From Furcasterigmium furcatum (Eukaryota > Ascomycota > Sordariomycetes > Glomerellales > Plectosphaerellaceae): a stretch of 64,000 nucleotides of DNA. The stretch spans positions 1,426,001 to 1,490,000 of the forward strand of contig BCIA01000007.1 of assembly GCA_001599815.1 (NCBI GenBank). The letters run 5' to 3'. Made by a program: the position numbers and the translations under genes. The stretch's first letter is position 1. Every line of letters begins with the position of its first letter. The notes under the pieces were generated by a model. The model did no database searches. It saw nothing but the letters and a program-made list of their open reading frames with translations, and had not been told where the DNA came from. Positions 1-12,600 of this stretch are shown piece by piece.

Positions 1-963
1 AGGCGCAAACCAGGACGCAACCCACACGCTCGCCTGTTCGGATATCAGCCGTCAGGAAACACCTGGAAAGTCGGGAACGGCGCGCGATATCTGTCTTACC
101 GTAAAGACCCATGTTCTTCGCAAAAGATGCGCAAATCACGGCCTCTAGCCCCAGATCCTGAATAAAGTGGCGGATGGCGAAGGCGTCTTCGTCAAAGCAC
201 CCGGAGTTGAACCCGAGATACGCGGCATCGAAAACCGGAAACAGGCCCCTTTCCTTCATCACATCGCCAATCTCGCGCCACTGGTCCTTTGTGGGATCGA
301 CTCCCGTGGGATTGTGAGCGCAGGCATGGAGGACAAAGATGGAGCCGGGCGCCGCTGCGCGCAGGGTCCGGAGGTAGGACTCGAAGTCCAATGTCTTCGA
401 ATCCTTATCATAGTAGCTGAAGCTCTCGCACTCGAAGCCAATGCTGGAGAAGACCTGCACGTGGTTCGACCAGGTGGGCTCTGGGATGTACACCTTTGGC
501 CTGACCGGGTGACATCGAGCAAGCAGCAGACCAGCGAGGTGCAGAGCACCAGTTCCAGACAAGCTCTGGCACGTGGCCACCTGTATATTATCGAAGGAAT
601 CAGCCTCATGGACCAAGGATGAACTCAACACACTTGACATACCTTTAATTCGTGTTCCTGGAAGAATGACTTGCCGAGGACCGCTTGCGCAGTCGACCGG
701 CGAAAGCCAGCGAGGCCGAGGATGGGTAGATATTCGTGGTTCAAGCCCTGACTATCAAGCCGCTTCCTTGCAGCCCGCACGGATGGCAGGACCCATGGCT
801 GACCATTCTCATCCCGATATGTTCCCTGTCCAAGGTTGACTTTCTGAGGGAATGGATCTTGTAGGTACTGCGCCGTCAAGGCAAAGATTGCATCTGCTGG
901 TACATTGGGAATGGAGGCAAAGAAAGACTTTGCCCCGCCCCTGAGTGCGACAGAGTGCGACAT
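1..963 (-). CDS. Aspartate aminotransferase (partial, runs off the left edge)
   Basis: PLP-dependent transaminase interconverting aspartate/2-oxoglutarate and oxaloacetate/glutamate. Hand-spliced exons on the minus strand are 963-643, 580-100 and 33-<1; the introns (581-642 and 34-99) have GTATGT..CAG and GTAAGA..CAG borders. The N-terminus carries the family signature VNLGQGTYRDENGQPWVLP near residue 45. The middle exon has the substrate-binding stretch CQSLSGTGALHLAG and the HACAHNPTGVDP block. The PLP-binding lysine lies in SFAKNMGLYG, and the split Gly codon is completed in the next exon by ERVGCVLV. The C-terminal third is outside the window. There is no strong mitochondrial presequence at the chosen Met, so a cytosolic form is possible, but compartment cannot be settled. 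It is divergent from malate synthase, which makes malate, one step from oxaloacetate. Confidence 0.93.
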
Positions 964-2397
964 GTTGGATGGGCGCTGATAGCTTGGCCTAGGCGGTCTG
1001 ATTACCAGTGCTACTTTTTCAGTATGATCTTTATGGGATTGGGTTCTTTGGGTCAGAGGACCATTGCGAGATCGTGGACCGTCCTCGGCAAGGGCCGAAG
1101 ACAGGCCGCGTGAGCTCGGCTTGACGCCGAGGGCTTGCGGGGCCTGCGACCACGGAAGGATAGCCGTAGCAGCGGGGTTGCCGAGATCCAGGCTACCCGA
1201 TAGTTACTTCCTTATGGAAGTAAAGTCAAGCCTGACTGCCTTGGCATGGCATGGATGGTGTTGGGGGCGCCGAGGATCAATGTGTATGGGGCAGCTCTGC
1301 AACCATCTTAGACAGGGGAAATGAACTATTTCGGAGCGACGTCCGATTATCATTGCATTACCTGTAGCCAATGTGAATTCCTGCCATTTCCTGGCCCTGT
1401 CGCTCGGGACTTGACGACGGGCACTCCTCCTTCGTATTGGCGCCGCATGTTTCGAGAGTTCACGACTTCATGTGGTGTGGCTCACTCAGAGGGGCGTATT
1501 TCCGATGACATTCTCGTCCACTCCCCCTTTTCGTTGGGTCAAAGGTCGGACGGGGGGGCCCCAACAGACTGCTTCTCCGTAGATAGACGCTCTTACATTA
1601 TAGAGAAGATTTTCCCTCAGTTTCAATTGGTGCTCGGAAGTGTTACTTCAGTTCGGGACCCGTTGCTGTACACCAATTCGGAGTTGGGCGGGAACAGGTT
1701 GAGGATCTGGGAGAGTAGACCGAATGAGTTAAAATGCGAGGGGCACAAGTTTATACGTCAGGATCAGTCGGCTTACTTACTCAAACCTGTGCTTGCTCTG
1801 AGCTGGATATCCGTCAATGTTTTCGAGTCCCAATTTTCCACAACATGAGACATCCACGCCACATGACACGATTCAGCGATGTACTAGCCTTAACAAGTTC
1901 ACGCTATCATGATACCTGCGCCCATAGATTGCGGGGTGCGGAGTTGGCAGATAGCCACTTCATTTACCAGGGAACTTTGTTGTCCAGGGAGAATCCGGAG
2001 TTGGCGAGGATCAAGTTCACATATCTCGGCCGCGGTCCGACACCGAGGTCTTTCCGAGAGATGACATGAACATAGCCACCTTCCCTCCGGTTGCCCGGGC
2101 AGATTTACTCGGCAGACACGGACGATCGGGCCCTCAGCCGACACTTGTGTAGAGTTGTCGGAGGCTACCCGAGGGCCCTCGAGGACTCCATCCACGAGCA
2201 TCATCTACGCGTAGCCTCCGTGTTGTCCCTATAGGCACGGGTGTCCGAGCAGTACAGACATATATCCGACAGGATGGAGGCAATAATTAGGAGTATCCTG
2301 GCAATCTAGAATCATTCTGTCTGTGTCAGCCACGAGGCATTCGATATTCACCAACTCTTATCTCTTTTGACATACCGTCTTTTCCGTTTCAGGCAAA
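964..2397. other. Intergenic region between aspartate aminotransferase and malate synthase
   Basis: This 1.4-kb divergent spacer should hold the promoters of both flanking genes. Open frames of 86-175 codons occur (for example 1321-1848), but none shows a recognisable domain, coding-like composition or fungal splice structure. I see no RNA gene or repeat. Confidence 0.5.
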
Positions 2398-4293
2398 ATG
2401 GTGCTGGTTCCTACCGTCCCTGGTCGATACGACATCAAGGGTGCTATCGACGAGTCAGCTCGTGGCATCCTAAGCAAAGAAGCCTGCGAGTTTCTGGCGG
2501 CCTTGCACCGAGCCTTCGAAGGTACCCGCCAGGCTCTGCTGGATACGAGGCAGCGGCGGCAGAGGGACTTTGACTCTGGCCAGTTGCCGGACTTCTTGCC
2601 TGAGACCAAGCATGTCAGGGATGATCTCCATTGGCGCGGTGCCAACCCTGCGCCGGGCCTTGCCGACCGTCGGGTGGAAATTACAGGTCCTACAGAGCGT
2701 AAGATGATTGTCAATGCCCTGAACTCGGATGTCAAGGCGTTCATGGCAGATTTCGAAGGTAAGGAAGCACATGTCCAAGCATTGTCAAAAGCAGAGCCCC
2801 CTGATCTCCCATGCCACACTATCAAACGGCACTTGCTCTGCGTATAGCTGACCGTAGGCAGACTCCTTGACGCCTACATGGTCCAACGTCATCCAGGGGC
2901 AGATCAACCTCTTTGACGCGATTCGTCGTCAAATTGACTTCAAGCTTGGGGAAAAGGAGTACAAGCTGCGAACGGACAAGCTCCTCCCGACCCTGATCTG
3001 CCGTACTCGTGGATGGCATCTGGATGAGGAGCATTTCCTCGTTGATGGGGCTCCTATTTCCGGAGCCTTGTTCGACTTCGGGTTGTACTTTTTCCATAAT
3101 GCCAAGGAGCTTCTGTCACGAGATAGCGGTCCCTACTTCTACATCCCAAAGCTGGAGAGTCATCTGGAAGCCAGGCTTTGGAATGATGTGTACAATGTCG
3201 CACAGGACTTTGTTGGTATTCCCAGGGGCACTATCCGAGGCACCGTTCTGATCGAGACCATCACGGCCGTCTTCGAGATGGACGAGGTATGTTGCAAACT
3301 CCGTCGAACCTCCTAGCGACAGTTGCTAACAAAGTTGGCCAAGATTATTTATGAGCTCAAGGACCATATTGGTGGATTGAACTGCGGCCGCTGGGACTAC
3401 ATCTTCACTTTTGTGAAGCTGTTTCGCAACAGGTCTGACTTTATTCTTCCAGACCGTGGGGACGTGACCATGACGGTCCCCTTCATGGATGCATATGTCA
3501 GGCTGCTTATTAGCACCTGTCATCGGCGTGGTGTGCATGCCATGGGCGGCATGGCCGCTCTCATCCCCATCAAGAACAACGCGGAGGCGAATGAGAAGGC
3601 CATGGCCAACGTGAAGGCAGATAAACTGCGTGAAGTTCTTGCTGGCCACGATGGAACTTGGGTTGCCCATCCCGCGTTGGCGTCGATTGCCAACGAGGTT
3701 TTCAACACGTATATGCCAACCGCGAACCAGATCTACCGCCGCCCGCCCCTGGCTGCCGTATCACGAGACGACCTTCTCAACCCCAACGTCCCTGGGAAAA
3801 TCACTCTTGAAGGAGTGAAGAAGAACATCCAAGTCTCCCTCCTGTACATGGAGGCTTGGCTTCGCGGTGTTGGGTGCAGTCCCATCAACAACCTCATGGT
3901 ATGAGGACCCCCCTAGCAGCCACGAAGGAGAGAACTCAGCTGACGCACTTTTACTACGCTAGGAAGACGCGGCCACGGCTGAAGTCTCCCGCAGCCAGCT
4001 CTGGCAGTGGGTCAGGCACAAATCGTCCACTGTCGAGGGAGTTCGTCTGGACAAGGCTCGCATGCTGAGCCTCTTCGAAGAGCAGGTGAAAGAAGCGGAA
4101 TCGGCTGGCCAGAACACCCCCAAGCTTCAGCTTGCGGCAAAGTACTTGGCCCAGCAAATCACTGGAGAGGAATACACGGGCTTCTTGACTTCGTAAGCTG
4201 ACCTCCTTGGCTCTTAAGATGGCATCGAATCACCGCTAACAAAGTGCGCCCAGGCTGTTGTCCCCCGAGATCAACAACGGCGAGAAGCATTAA
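2398..4293 (+). CDS. Malate synthase (glyoxylate cycle)
   Basis: Condenses glyoxylate with acetyl-CoA to malate, the second glyoxylate-shunt enzyme, needed for growth on acetate or fatty acids. Five exons: 2398-2758, 2862-3286, 3344-3898, 3963-4192 and 4254-4293 (536 aa, the normal malate synthase A length). Visible motifs are the FEDSLTPTW block formed across intron 1, [11 protein letters not shown] with the conserved Arg, CGRWDYIF (residues 276-283), [11 protein letters not shown], and MEDAATAE across intron 3, with the family's catalytic Asp at about 449. The start ATG follows a pyrimidine-rich leader and opens the family N-terminus directly. The protein ends in NNGEKH after the last intron, so the SKL-like peroxisomal C-terminus expected for glyoxysomal malate synthases is missing. 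Function is certain; the last splice junction and localisation are less so. Confidence 0.95.
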
Positions 4294-5164
4294 TAGAGCT
4301 TATAGTTGTATGAAAGAAGGTAAAAGATAGAATTAGACAGGAATTCCAGAATGATCACTTGCTTTCCTTCGAACTGAACGTCCACAGGCTCTGTCGGCGC
4401 CTGATTTCGTTGCATCCGAAGATGGGTATCCTGAAAGACACCAGGTTCACTGGACTCGAGTTTTCTTGAATTGGCAGTCTCTTCATCTTCGGACACTCTT
4501 GTTCGAATGCCCGATGGCTTTCCCGAGCTGATCGTCATCATGGGCGGAGAGATGCGAGCAACCCGCAAGAATCTGCTCCGGGCTTGCATCGTCTTCTTCG
4601 CCTGCTCCTCTCAACCGAGCGACGAAATTGTAGCATATGCATATCGAGGGGTAGATCCTTACGTCAGCAGGCTTTCGGGGCTCGCTTCACTTCGTCGCCC
4701 CCCAGGGCTGCCAGCTGGATCCAAGAGGCACGTCCAACCAGAGCCAGAATGGGCTGATGCGGAGAGCTGTGAGTCATCTCTCAATTTGATAGAGATTGTA
4801 AGTAGTGCGCTAAAGTCAATCGTCCCATTCGGACTCGGCAGATACCGTGATGAAACTCCTGTAAGTATTGTGCGCTTGGAGGACCCGAACACGAGTCTGA
4901 CGAGTTTCCCGCGGGTTCGACCACTTTAAGGTTTCCCCTGGATGCAGTGAGCCGGGACAGGCACGGACCCACCTCGCACCTAACGGCCCCTGTAACTCCA
5001 CGCTGCAGTGAGATGCTCCCGTTGGGTCCGTGGAGACCTTCACATTTAATTTTGGCGATCGTCGTCACGGTCTCTTAAATCTGCTCTCGGCCCACGGTCA
5101 CCCTCCCGCGTCGACGCCAGGCCATCCTTCTGCTGCTAGGATCGCTCAATCGAACTCCTCAATC
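4294..5164. other. Intergenic region downstream of malate synthase
   Basis: It holds the malate synthase 3' end and presumably the promoter and 5' leader of the ketoreductase gene at 5165. The 152-codon frame at 4471-4929 and a 99-codon antisense frame overlap each other and resemble no family I know. No convincing regulatory motif was found. Confidence 0.45.
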
Positions 5165-6731
5165 ATGGGTGCAGCTCCCTGGGACAAGGCCCAGAGCCAC
5201 GAGCAGCTCTTTGTCCTGGTCACAGGCTCCAACAGGTACGACCCCTGGATCGTCGACCCTGACCCCTACTCAGGCTCTCCCTTTTGACTGACATGCGACC
5301 AGCGGTGTCGGGCTCGGAGCCTGCGAACGGCTCATCGATCTGTACCTCGCGACGGCCTCCCTCTCGTCGCATCTCACCCTCATTCCGACCACCAGAAGCG
5401 TGCGCAAGTCCAGCGAAACCATCGAAACCCTCCGAAAGCACCTTCATAAGACCGCCACCACCTCGAAGGCCCTCATCTCCCGCGCCGGCCCGTCCTACGA
5501 TCCCCAGGACACAATAGATCGCGTCCACTTCCTATCCCTCCAGCTGGATCTCTGCAGCCTCGAGACCGTCTACGACGCCGCCGACCAGCTCGTCCATGGC
5601 ACCGTCGGCGACCCGACCGACAAGACCAATGCGCAGTATCGCCTCCCCCGCCTCGACGGCGTCATCCTCAACGCCGGCCTCGGTGGCTGGGTGGGCGTCG
5701 ACTGGCTCCATTTGATCTACAAGACCCTCACACAAGGGCCCATTCAGATGTGCACCTACGCGGACTTCAAGATTGCCACCCCCGGACTTACCGTTGAATA
5801 CAAGCCAAAGGCCGACAACAAATCTGGCGATGTACGTCTTCCCTTGCCCAGCCACGCAGCCAATGACCACCCGCTGACCCCCTCCGCCATGCAGTCATCC
5901 CCTCACATCCTCGGCCAGGTCTTCTGCGGCAACGTCTTCGGCCACTACATCCTCTGCCACGGGCTCATGCCCCTGCTCAGCCGAGCCTCCCGCTCCGAGC
6001 GGCCAGGCCGCATCGTCTGCACGAGCAGCATCGAAGGCCTGGAGACAGACTTCCGCTTCGACGACTTCCAGGGCATCAAGTCCCTCGGGCCGTACGAGGG
6101 CACAAAGCGCCTCACCGACCTGCTCTGCCTCTCCCGCCAGCTCCCGGCCGCCAAGCCGGTGGCCGATTCGTTCTTCACCATCGACGACCCGAACGTCGCG
6201 GCCGCCAAGCCCATCCCTCCGACTTTATACGTCACCCACCCGGGCATCGTGCACAGCACGCTGTTCCCCCTCTCATGGTTCCTGGTGTCTCTGTACAAGT
6301 TCGTCGTCTATCTCTGCCGCTGGATGGGGTCCCCTTGGCACCCCGCCTCGGGCTACGTCGGCGCGACCGCCTGCGTCTGGGCTGTGCTGGAGCCCGGCAT
6401 GGAGGAGGAGGAGGCGCACAAGACGAAATGGGGCGCGTGCACCGATGTTTGGGGCAACTCGTACGCCAAGAAGACGGAAGTCGACGGCTGGGGGTGGGAG
6501 GGCGTCATCGAGGACGACGAGGCGCTGGCGAACGAGAAGGCGATCCGCGTGCTGCGCAAGGCCGTCGGCCGCAGGCCGCCCACGAAGGTCCTGACGCCAG
6601 AGGCGCGGGAGCAGTTCGAGGCGGACGGGGCCCGGGCATGGGCGGAGATGGAGCGGCTGAGGCGGGAGTGGGAGGGCATCACGGGGCGGCAGCCCAAGGC
6701 CGTCGTCAACGGACGTACCAGCAGGCGGTGA
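5165..6731 (+). CDS. ERG27: 3-ketosteroid reductase (Erg27-like short-chain dehydrogenase)
   Basis: Predicted NADPH-dependent C-3 ketoreductase of the sterol C-4 demethylation complex in ergosterol synthesis, acting at the ER. Exons are 5165-5235, 5303-5831 and 5895-6731 (478 aa). The cofactor-binding motif TGSNSGVGLG (about 20-29) is rebuilt across intron 1. LDGVILNAGLGG is the SDR NAG motif and YEGTK (Tyr267, Lys271) the catalytic YxxxK. A hydrophobic stretch after HPGIVHSTLFPL (FLVSLYKFVVYLC) could bind membrane, as in Erg27. The C-terminus is charged and long. Intron 2 (5832-5894) is 63 nt and contains no in-frame stop, so retention would add 21 residues between the NAG motif and the active site. 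The gene is convergent with the MFS gene, 141 bp apart. The Erg27 assignment rests on length, motifs and extended SDR architecture. Confidence 0.85.
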
Positions 6732-6872
6732 CGTCTTTCTTCTATGATCCAGACGCGAGATCTGAGAGCGCTGCGTACTTGAAGCAGGGGCATATATTAG
6801 AGCCATTCGCACATATTTAATAATCACGACCGATATTAACAATCCCGTATCATGGTCTCGTATCCCAAAACC

Positions 6873-8763
6873 CTACGGAGTAGTGCGCCTCAGGCCCTCC
6901 TCGTCCGATCTCACCCTCCGCATGGCAAGCTTGTCGCCACGCCCGAACAGGCCCAGGAACAGCGGCAGCGGCATGACCACCAGCGCCAGGACGGCCTGGA
7001 AGATGAGGGCGTTCTTCATGTGCCGCGGCGGGTCCGCCTCGGGCCCGGCCTGCAGCGCGTCGGATATCAGGATGAAGCAGCCGCCGAGCAGCTGGCCGCC
7101 GGTCCAGGCGACGACGCTTGTGACCTCGGGGCTGATGGGGTGGCTCAGCTCGATGAGGTACTCGAGGGCGACAGGGACGAGGCCGAAGCTCGAGGCGCCG
7201 AGGACGGCGAGGACGACGTAGGGGCCCTCGACGCCGCGGGTCTCGGGCATCCAGATGAAGACCAGGTAGCAGAGGGCGATGACGGGGACGGCGATCTTGA
7301 TGGCGAGGAGGAACTTCTTGGTGCGGTCGATGATGGGGGAGGTGATGGCCGCGGCGACGAGACCGACGACGATGAGGAGGGCGCCTCCGATGCCGGCCTC
7401 GTCGTCGGAGAGGCCGTAGGGGGTGAGGAACTGGTTGAGGAGGGAGGAGGCGGAGTTGAAGAAGCCGACGTAGAAGGCGAAGGGGATGAGGATGAGGTAG
7501 AGCTCGAGGGAGCGGGAGGCGATCCGGACGGACTCGAGGATTGACAGCTTCGTGGTCTGCGAGGAGGGGGCCACGGGAGTTGGCGGCGCCGCGGGGATGA
7601 AGAAGGCCGGGATCGCGCAGACGGAGGCCTGTGTTTGGTCAGCATGGTTTTCAGAAAGAGGGTTGAGTATGTGTCGGGGAGGAACGCACGATGATGGAAA
7701 CGTAGAGCACGCCCTGGGACATGTCGGCGGGCTTCTCGACCATGAAGGGGATGATGAGCTGGCCGAGGGCGGCGCCGAAGGGGTTCGCCAGACTCATGAG
7801 GGCCGTGGCCCCGACGCGGCCGCGGTTGGTGAACCACATGTCTGAGTAGCGCGTGGGAGCAGCCAGCACGAACGGCTGAGCGAGGCCGATCAGGATCTGG
7901 CCGAACATGACCACGCCGAAGATGCCTCCATCGCTGGAGTGAGAGCCTCCGTAGCGAACCCAGTTACCGATGAGCACGAGCGTCGCAGCAGCCATGATGG
8001 AGGGCTTAGGACCCCAGTGCAGCACGCGGATGACGAGGGGGGAGATGAAGACGAAGGAGAAGAGGAAGGCCGTCGAGAGCCAGTTGATGTTGGTCTCCGA
8101 GGTCTTGTAATAGGTTGCCGCAGAGGAGACGACGGGTGCGAAGGTGAGCCACTGAGGAAGATGTCAGCAATGTGAGATCGAGGCGCACACATCCGTGTAA
8201 TGCCATTCGCCGTCAGACGAGACGTTGAAAGATCAGGCTGCGCCGAGAGCCTGGCGAGTGGAATCTCTCGGCCGAGGAGGCTGAGACTTCGAGGCTGTCT
8301 CAGTCCGCCTCTGACGTCGAGGCAAAGACATCTAAGATGTGATGAGGAGAGCGCGACTACTCACATCCCAGCTCACGACGATGTTGAGCATCGTCAACTG
8401 CACCAGGCCGAACCAGCGGCGGCGGTATGTCCGGTAGTCGGTAAACTGTCCCTCGGCGACACTATCGTGGCCATCTCCGGCGTTGGGATCGAGGGCGCCG
8501 GCATTGCGCGAGGCCTCGGTGTCCCGCAGCTGCAGCTCGAGGTCGATGGGCTCAATCTTGGACTTGTCGACATGCGCCGAGCCGACAGAGTTGTCGCTGC
8601 GGTGTGACGGCGCGGTGGCCATGTCGGCGGGTGTTTTCTCGTCGGTGTTAAGATCGGCCGGGTCGTCCTTGTGAGTCGCGATCACCTTGGCATGCCCATC
8701 GCCTTCGAGGTGGTTGTTGTTGGCGATAGCTGGAGGAGCTGAAGGAGAATCGACGGCCGCCAT
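6873..8763 (-). CDS. MFS transporter of the FLVCR-like family
   Basis: Predicted multi-pass plasma-membrane or vacuolar transporter. Exons on the minus strand are 8763-8365, 8151-7690 and 7628-6873, giving 538 aa; the first intron is long (213 nt), the second 61 nt. A soluble acidic N-terminus of about 115 residues precedes the first membrane helix ([16 protein letters not shown]). About a dozen hydrophobic segments follow, including [20 protein letters not shown], a pattern typical of FLVCR/feline leukaemia virus receptor-type MFS proteins, and an [20 protein letters not shown] loop. Animal FLVCR members carry heme, choline or ethanolamine; fungal substrates are largely unknown to me, so no substrate is assigned. 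The C-terminus is short and basic. The family placement is from pattern recognition and could shift to another MFS subfamily. Confidence 0.8.
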
Positions 8764-9670
8764 GAGATTTAGGCGAAGGGAAAGGGGGCCGGGCTGCTTC
8801 TAGTTAGCATCGTCCCACTGTACTGTAGTGGAGGCATGTCAGACGAGATGCTGAGACGGCCTCGGCTCACTTTTGGACGGACGCTAGCGGGCCGGTCTGG
8901 GGAACAAAGACAGGGGACGCTGGATCGCATCAGCATGATAAGCCCCTTGGCGGGTCCAACAGGCTCACCACCCCTGGCTGAGCCTGGGTAGTGGATAGGG
9001 AATAGGGAATAAATAGTACCTAGTCCGATTCCGAGGGGATTCCTCCAGGGTCGAGTCGACAGGTGTCAGACTGAGGTGTCTAGCAGGGTGACCGAACAAA
9101 CTTGGAAGCAGGCAAACTGGAAGCAGGGAATCTGCTCCTGCAGCGCGTTCTTATTACTTGTACACGAGCAACTCGGTTAAAGCCATCCTCATCTTAATCT
9201 GACATGTGAGGGGAAACCCTCGCCCTCTCTCCTCCCCCTCGCTTGACTCTCGCCAACGCCCTCTCCTCCTCATCTCTCGACACCTCAATGCAACCCCATG
9301 ATCCCTGCCACTCGGCCGGGTGGCCGTTCTGGTGCGCCCTGCTGCCCTCCTCATTCGATGCCCGGGTCCCTTCCTGGTCTAGGCTCTGCCTCGATCGAGA
9401 AACCTGCCCCGTGACTGCATCGACCAACCACCAACCCGGCATATCCAGGGGATCTGGCTGGTTCGGGACTGTTCCGGGTGTCGGCAGGCATCTCGTCGAG
9501 GTCTGGGCATCCTTTCAGATAGCAGTCGTTGCTTGGACTGGAAGAGGTCGACTCGATACTCGTTCTCAGGTGCCACAAGCCCATCGATTGTTCTAGGCTC
9601 GATGCAGCCAGGCCGGTTACAGTCTTCGTTATTCATCATTCGATTCTCATTCAGATACGTAACCTCCCTT
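8764..9670. other. Intergenic region between MFS and CorA-like genes
   Basis: Contains the MFS promoter and leader and the 3' region of the CorA-like gene (both genes are on the minus strand). Only short overlapping frames on both strands are present. No RNA gene, repeat or recognisable domain was seen. Confidence 0.45.
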
Positions 9671-12600
9671 TCATATAACGTCGTCGTCCGAGCCCGACGA
9701 CGATGGCGTCGGACTGCGTCGCCTTCTTCGACGCCTCCTGAGCTCCCCGAGTTCGCGTTCCATTGCAAGATCTTCCTCCTCAATCTCACGCCGCACCACT
9801 CTGAGCTCCGACTCCCCATACCTGTCCAGGGCATCCTCGAATGCATTATACTGATGGTATCTCGGTGACATGCTCATTACCCAGTGCACGAGGTTCCCCA
9901 GCTCGCCGGTGAACAGCAGTCCGAGGATAATAACAGCCAGCGTCACGGGGATCGCCGTCGCCCAATATGCCCGCTGATCCCAGCTCATGTCGCGCATATC
10001 GCTCGTGTTCATCCCGAAGATGCTAGAAATGGCGCTCATCGGAAGGAAGATCACCGTCACGATCGTGAACGCATAAATGGCGCCCTCCCGGCGGTCCTTG
10101 GTCACGTCCAGACTCTCCCTCAGCTGTGGTAGTGTTATTATCCAAGGTCGACGGAAGGCGGAGCAAGACGATGATTATCTCACCTCTTTCTGGAGCCAAG
10201 AAGCTCGTCCCGTGAACTGCCTGAGTTCCTGCTGCCGCCTTTCAAGGTGGCTCAAGCAGTCATGGAGTAGGAGGTCCCGATATCCGCCATTGTCTGTCGC
10301 TCTGACCTTGAAATCCATGTCCCCGCCGATTGGGAATGAGCCTGACGAAGTCTGAATGCGCGATAGCGGAATCACATCGATACCTCGCCTCGAATATGGA
10401 GGTGGCACAGGCGATGAGGGTCGATAAGGCGGTGGGTTGTAGCTCGACCTCGGTGCCCGGGACGAGCGAGTCACGCCGCTGGATATCCTCGTCGCATAGT
10501 CGCTGCTTATCGCTGCCGTCCTGTCATCGATTGATTCTTCATCGTCGAGTCTTTCAAAGCGTATCCTTCGCCCTGCTCGAGCGGCTGGAACCCCAACATG
10601 ATTAACACGTCCCGATCGTCCCCGAGAAGCCCTGGTAGAGCGTCGTGTAGCTTGGAGGCCTTGTATCATCCCAAACCCTTCCAGTACCTCAAAAACGGCC
10701 TTCTGAGACGCTACTACTTGATTCGCAATCGCAATCTCCTGCCTGAGCATGCCGAGTCGGTGCTCGTGACTGCGGTCAGAAGGCTTCGACACGATGCAGG
10801 ATTCCTATGACGAGAGTTAGCAAGGCGATACTTCAAGAAACGACATCCAATACTCACTATCCCGCTCAGATACGAAGAATAGGTCTTGCTTATATCTGGG
10901 AGACCAGGGGTGATATCGTTCAGGACTCTCAGCCCAAATAGGCATGCCAGCTCCTGGGGCAGCACCACGATTCTGTCCAGAAGCGACTCTTTCGCGCTGA
11001 GCGAGTCCACAATCCGAGTCGTCCCTTCGATAATGAGCCCTCTGGCATTCTCCAGGAAGTTGTCTGAAAAGTGGCCATTCTTCCCGGCGTACAAAAGGCC
11101 GAGGATGAGCTCGACCCAAGCCTGCATGAGGCAGTCAGGAACCCGGACTCGGGCCCTTTCCACCTTGCTCGCATGGCTGAAGACCTCGTCAAAGGACGCA
11201 GTGGCCATTGCGATCGCAAGAAACTCCGTCCTTAAGCCTTCCAGGTCGGCCGACATTCTCGGCTTGTGAGAGGTTAGCATGTCATCGAACGTCCAGGAAC
11301 ATGACTACACCCATCCGTCTTACCTGGAGCAGGGAGTAGACAAGTCCCCAGTACTTGCGGACAATAGGCCCATCTGCTTCCAATGGAAAGAAGAATCTAT
11401 ATATCGCATCCGCCGCATTGAAAAAGTCAATCTGATCTCGGAAGCGCTCTTCACCTCGGCGGTCTGGCATTCCCACGAACCCAGCGGCCCGTCGCTGGAG
11501 GCTTGCGTGAGTGTCTGCGCACGACATCTCAGGACTCGATCGATACAATCGTCGATCGACAAAGCCGCATTCGTTCAATATGAACTTTTCAACCTCGAGA
11601 AGGGAGTCGTTGAGCGCGCCGGCGTCCATTTCACCCGTCTCGCGGCTGGTGAGGCCTTCAAGACACCCGAAAATGCCGCTGGCTTGGGAAGATGAGGGGC
11701 ATTCGGAGTGGCTCTTTGTTCTGCTTCGTGCATTTTCAGACTTTGGGCTCTCCAAATGAGGGCTTACGGTTTCGTCGCCGGCATCTCCTGCACCAGCTGC
11801 CTGGGATTTGGGTAGTTGGAAGAGGTATCCCGTTGGGGCCAACTTGCGAGGAAGCGCCCTACAGACAAACTGTTACCACTTGTCACTTTGTTAACTGGAG
11901 GGTGGCCACTTACAATAGCTGGAACTGCAAAGTGACCTTCATGTGCCCAGATGTGTGCCATATGCTGCGCCAGTCCTCAGCGCCTATGGTCTGTCCTCTT
12001 CGCAAGAAGCAAAAGGGCTGCGGCCAGAACTCGAGAAAATGGCACACGAAATCCTTGACGCCAAATTAGCTTTCAACGGGACTCGGAGCCGTGACGCGAG
12101 ACAACTTGCCAGCCAGGTCTTGCAGTCTTCCCTTGGAAGAGCCCAGACCACGGCCCGTCCGTAGCGGACAAAGATCTGCGCCTTCGCTGGAACCAGAGGG
12201 GTCCTTTTTGCAGCAGCAGAAGCGGCAGTCTTCTCGACCAAACCTCCAAAAAGGCTCTCTTCGGGAAGTCGGCTACATGTAAGCAAGAGACCTGGCAGCT
12301 ATGTCAGCCGGGATACCTTCCACGACCGTCGAGTTGACGTTACTGTTGTCGACCACTAAACACCACAACTGCGAGACATGAAAGCACATGTTCCCAGGCA
12401 GCGTCCCCTTCCTTTGACGCACGATCTGCTGCATGTCCCTCGCCCTGTCGACCTGGGAATATTGCGTTTGCAGTAGTGTTTGAATAGGGAACGACGGCTG
12501 ATCCGCAGACTCCAGCCCGGAGTATTGCTCAAGGCTGAAGTATGGAAGGCAGAACCATGTGATGGTCCGTGGCAGTGATCTGCTCGACTTGGTCGCGCCG

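Noticed and set aside
1321..1848. 175-codon plus-strand frame in the first spacer
   Set aside because: Overlaps other frames, shows no domain or coding-like composition, and has no supporting splice structure.
5000..5164. Possible SREBP-binding element upstream of ERG27
   Set aside because: GGTCACCCTCC near 5095 only partly resembles the TCACNCCAC-type element; too weak to report as a site.
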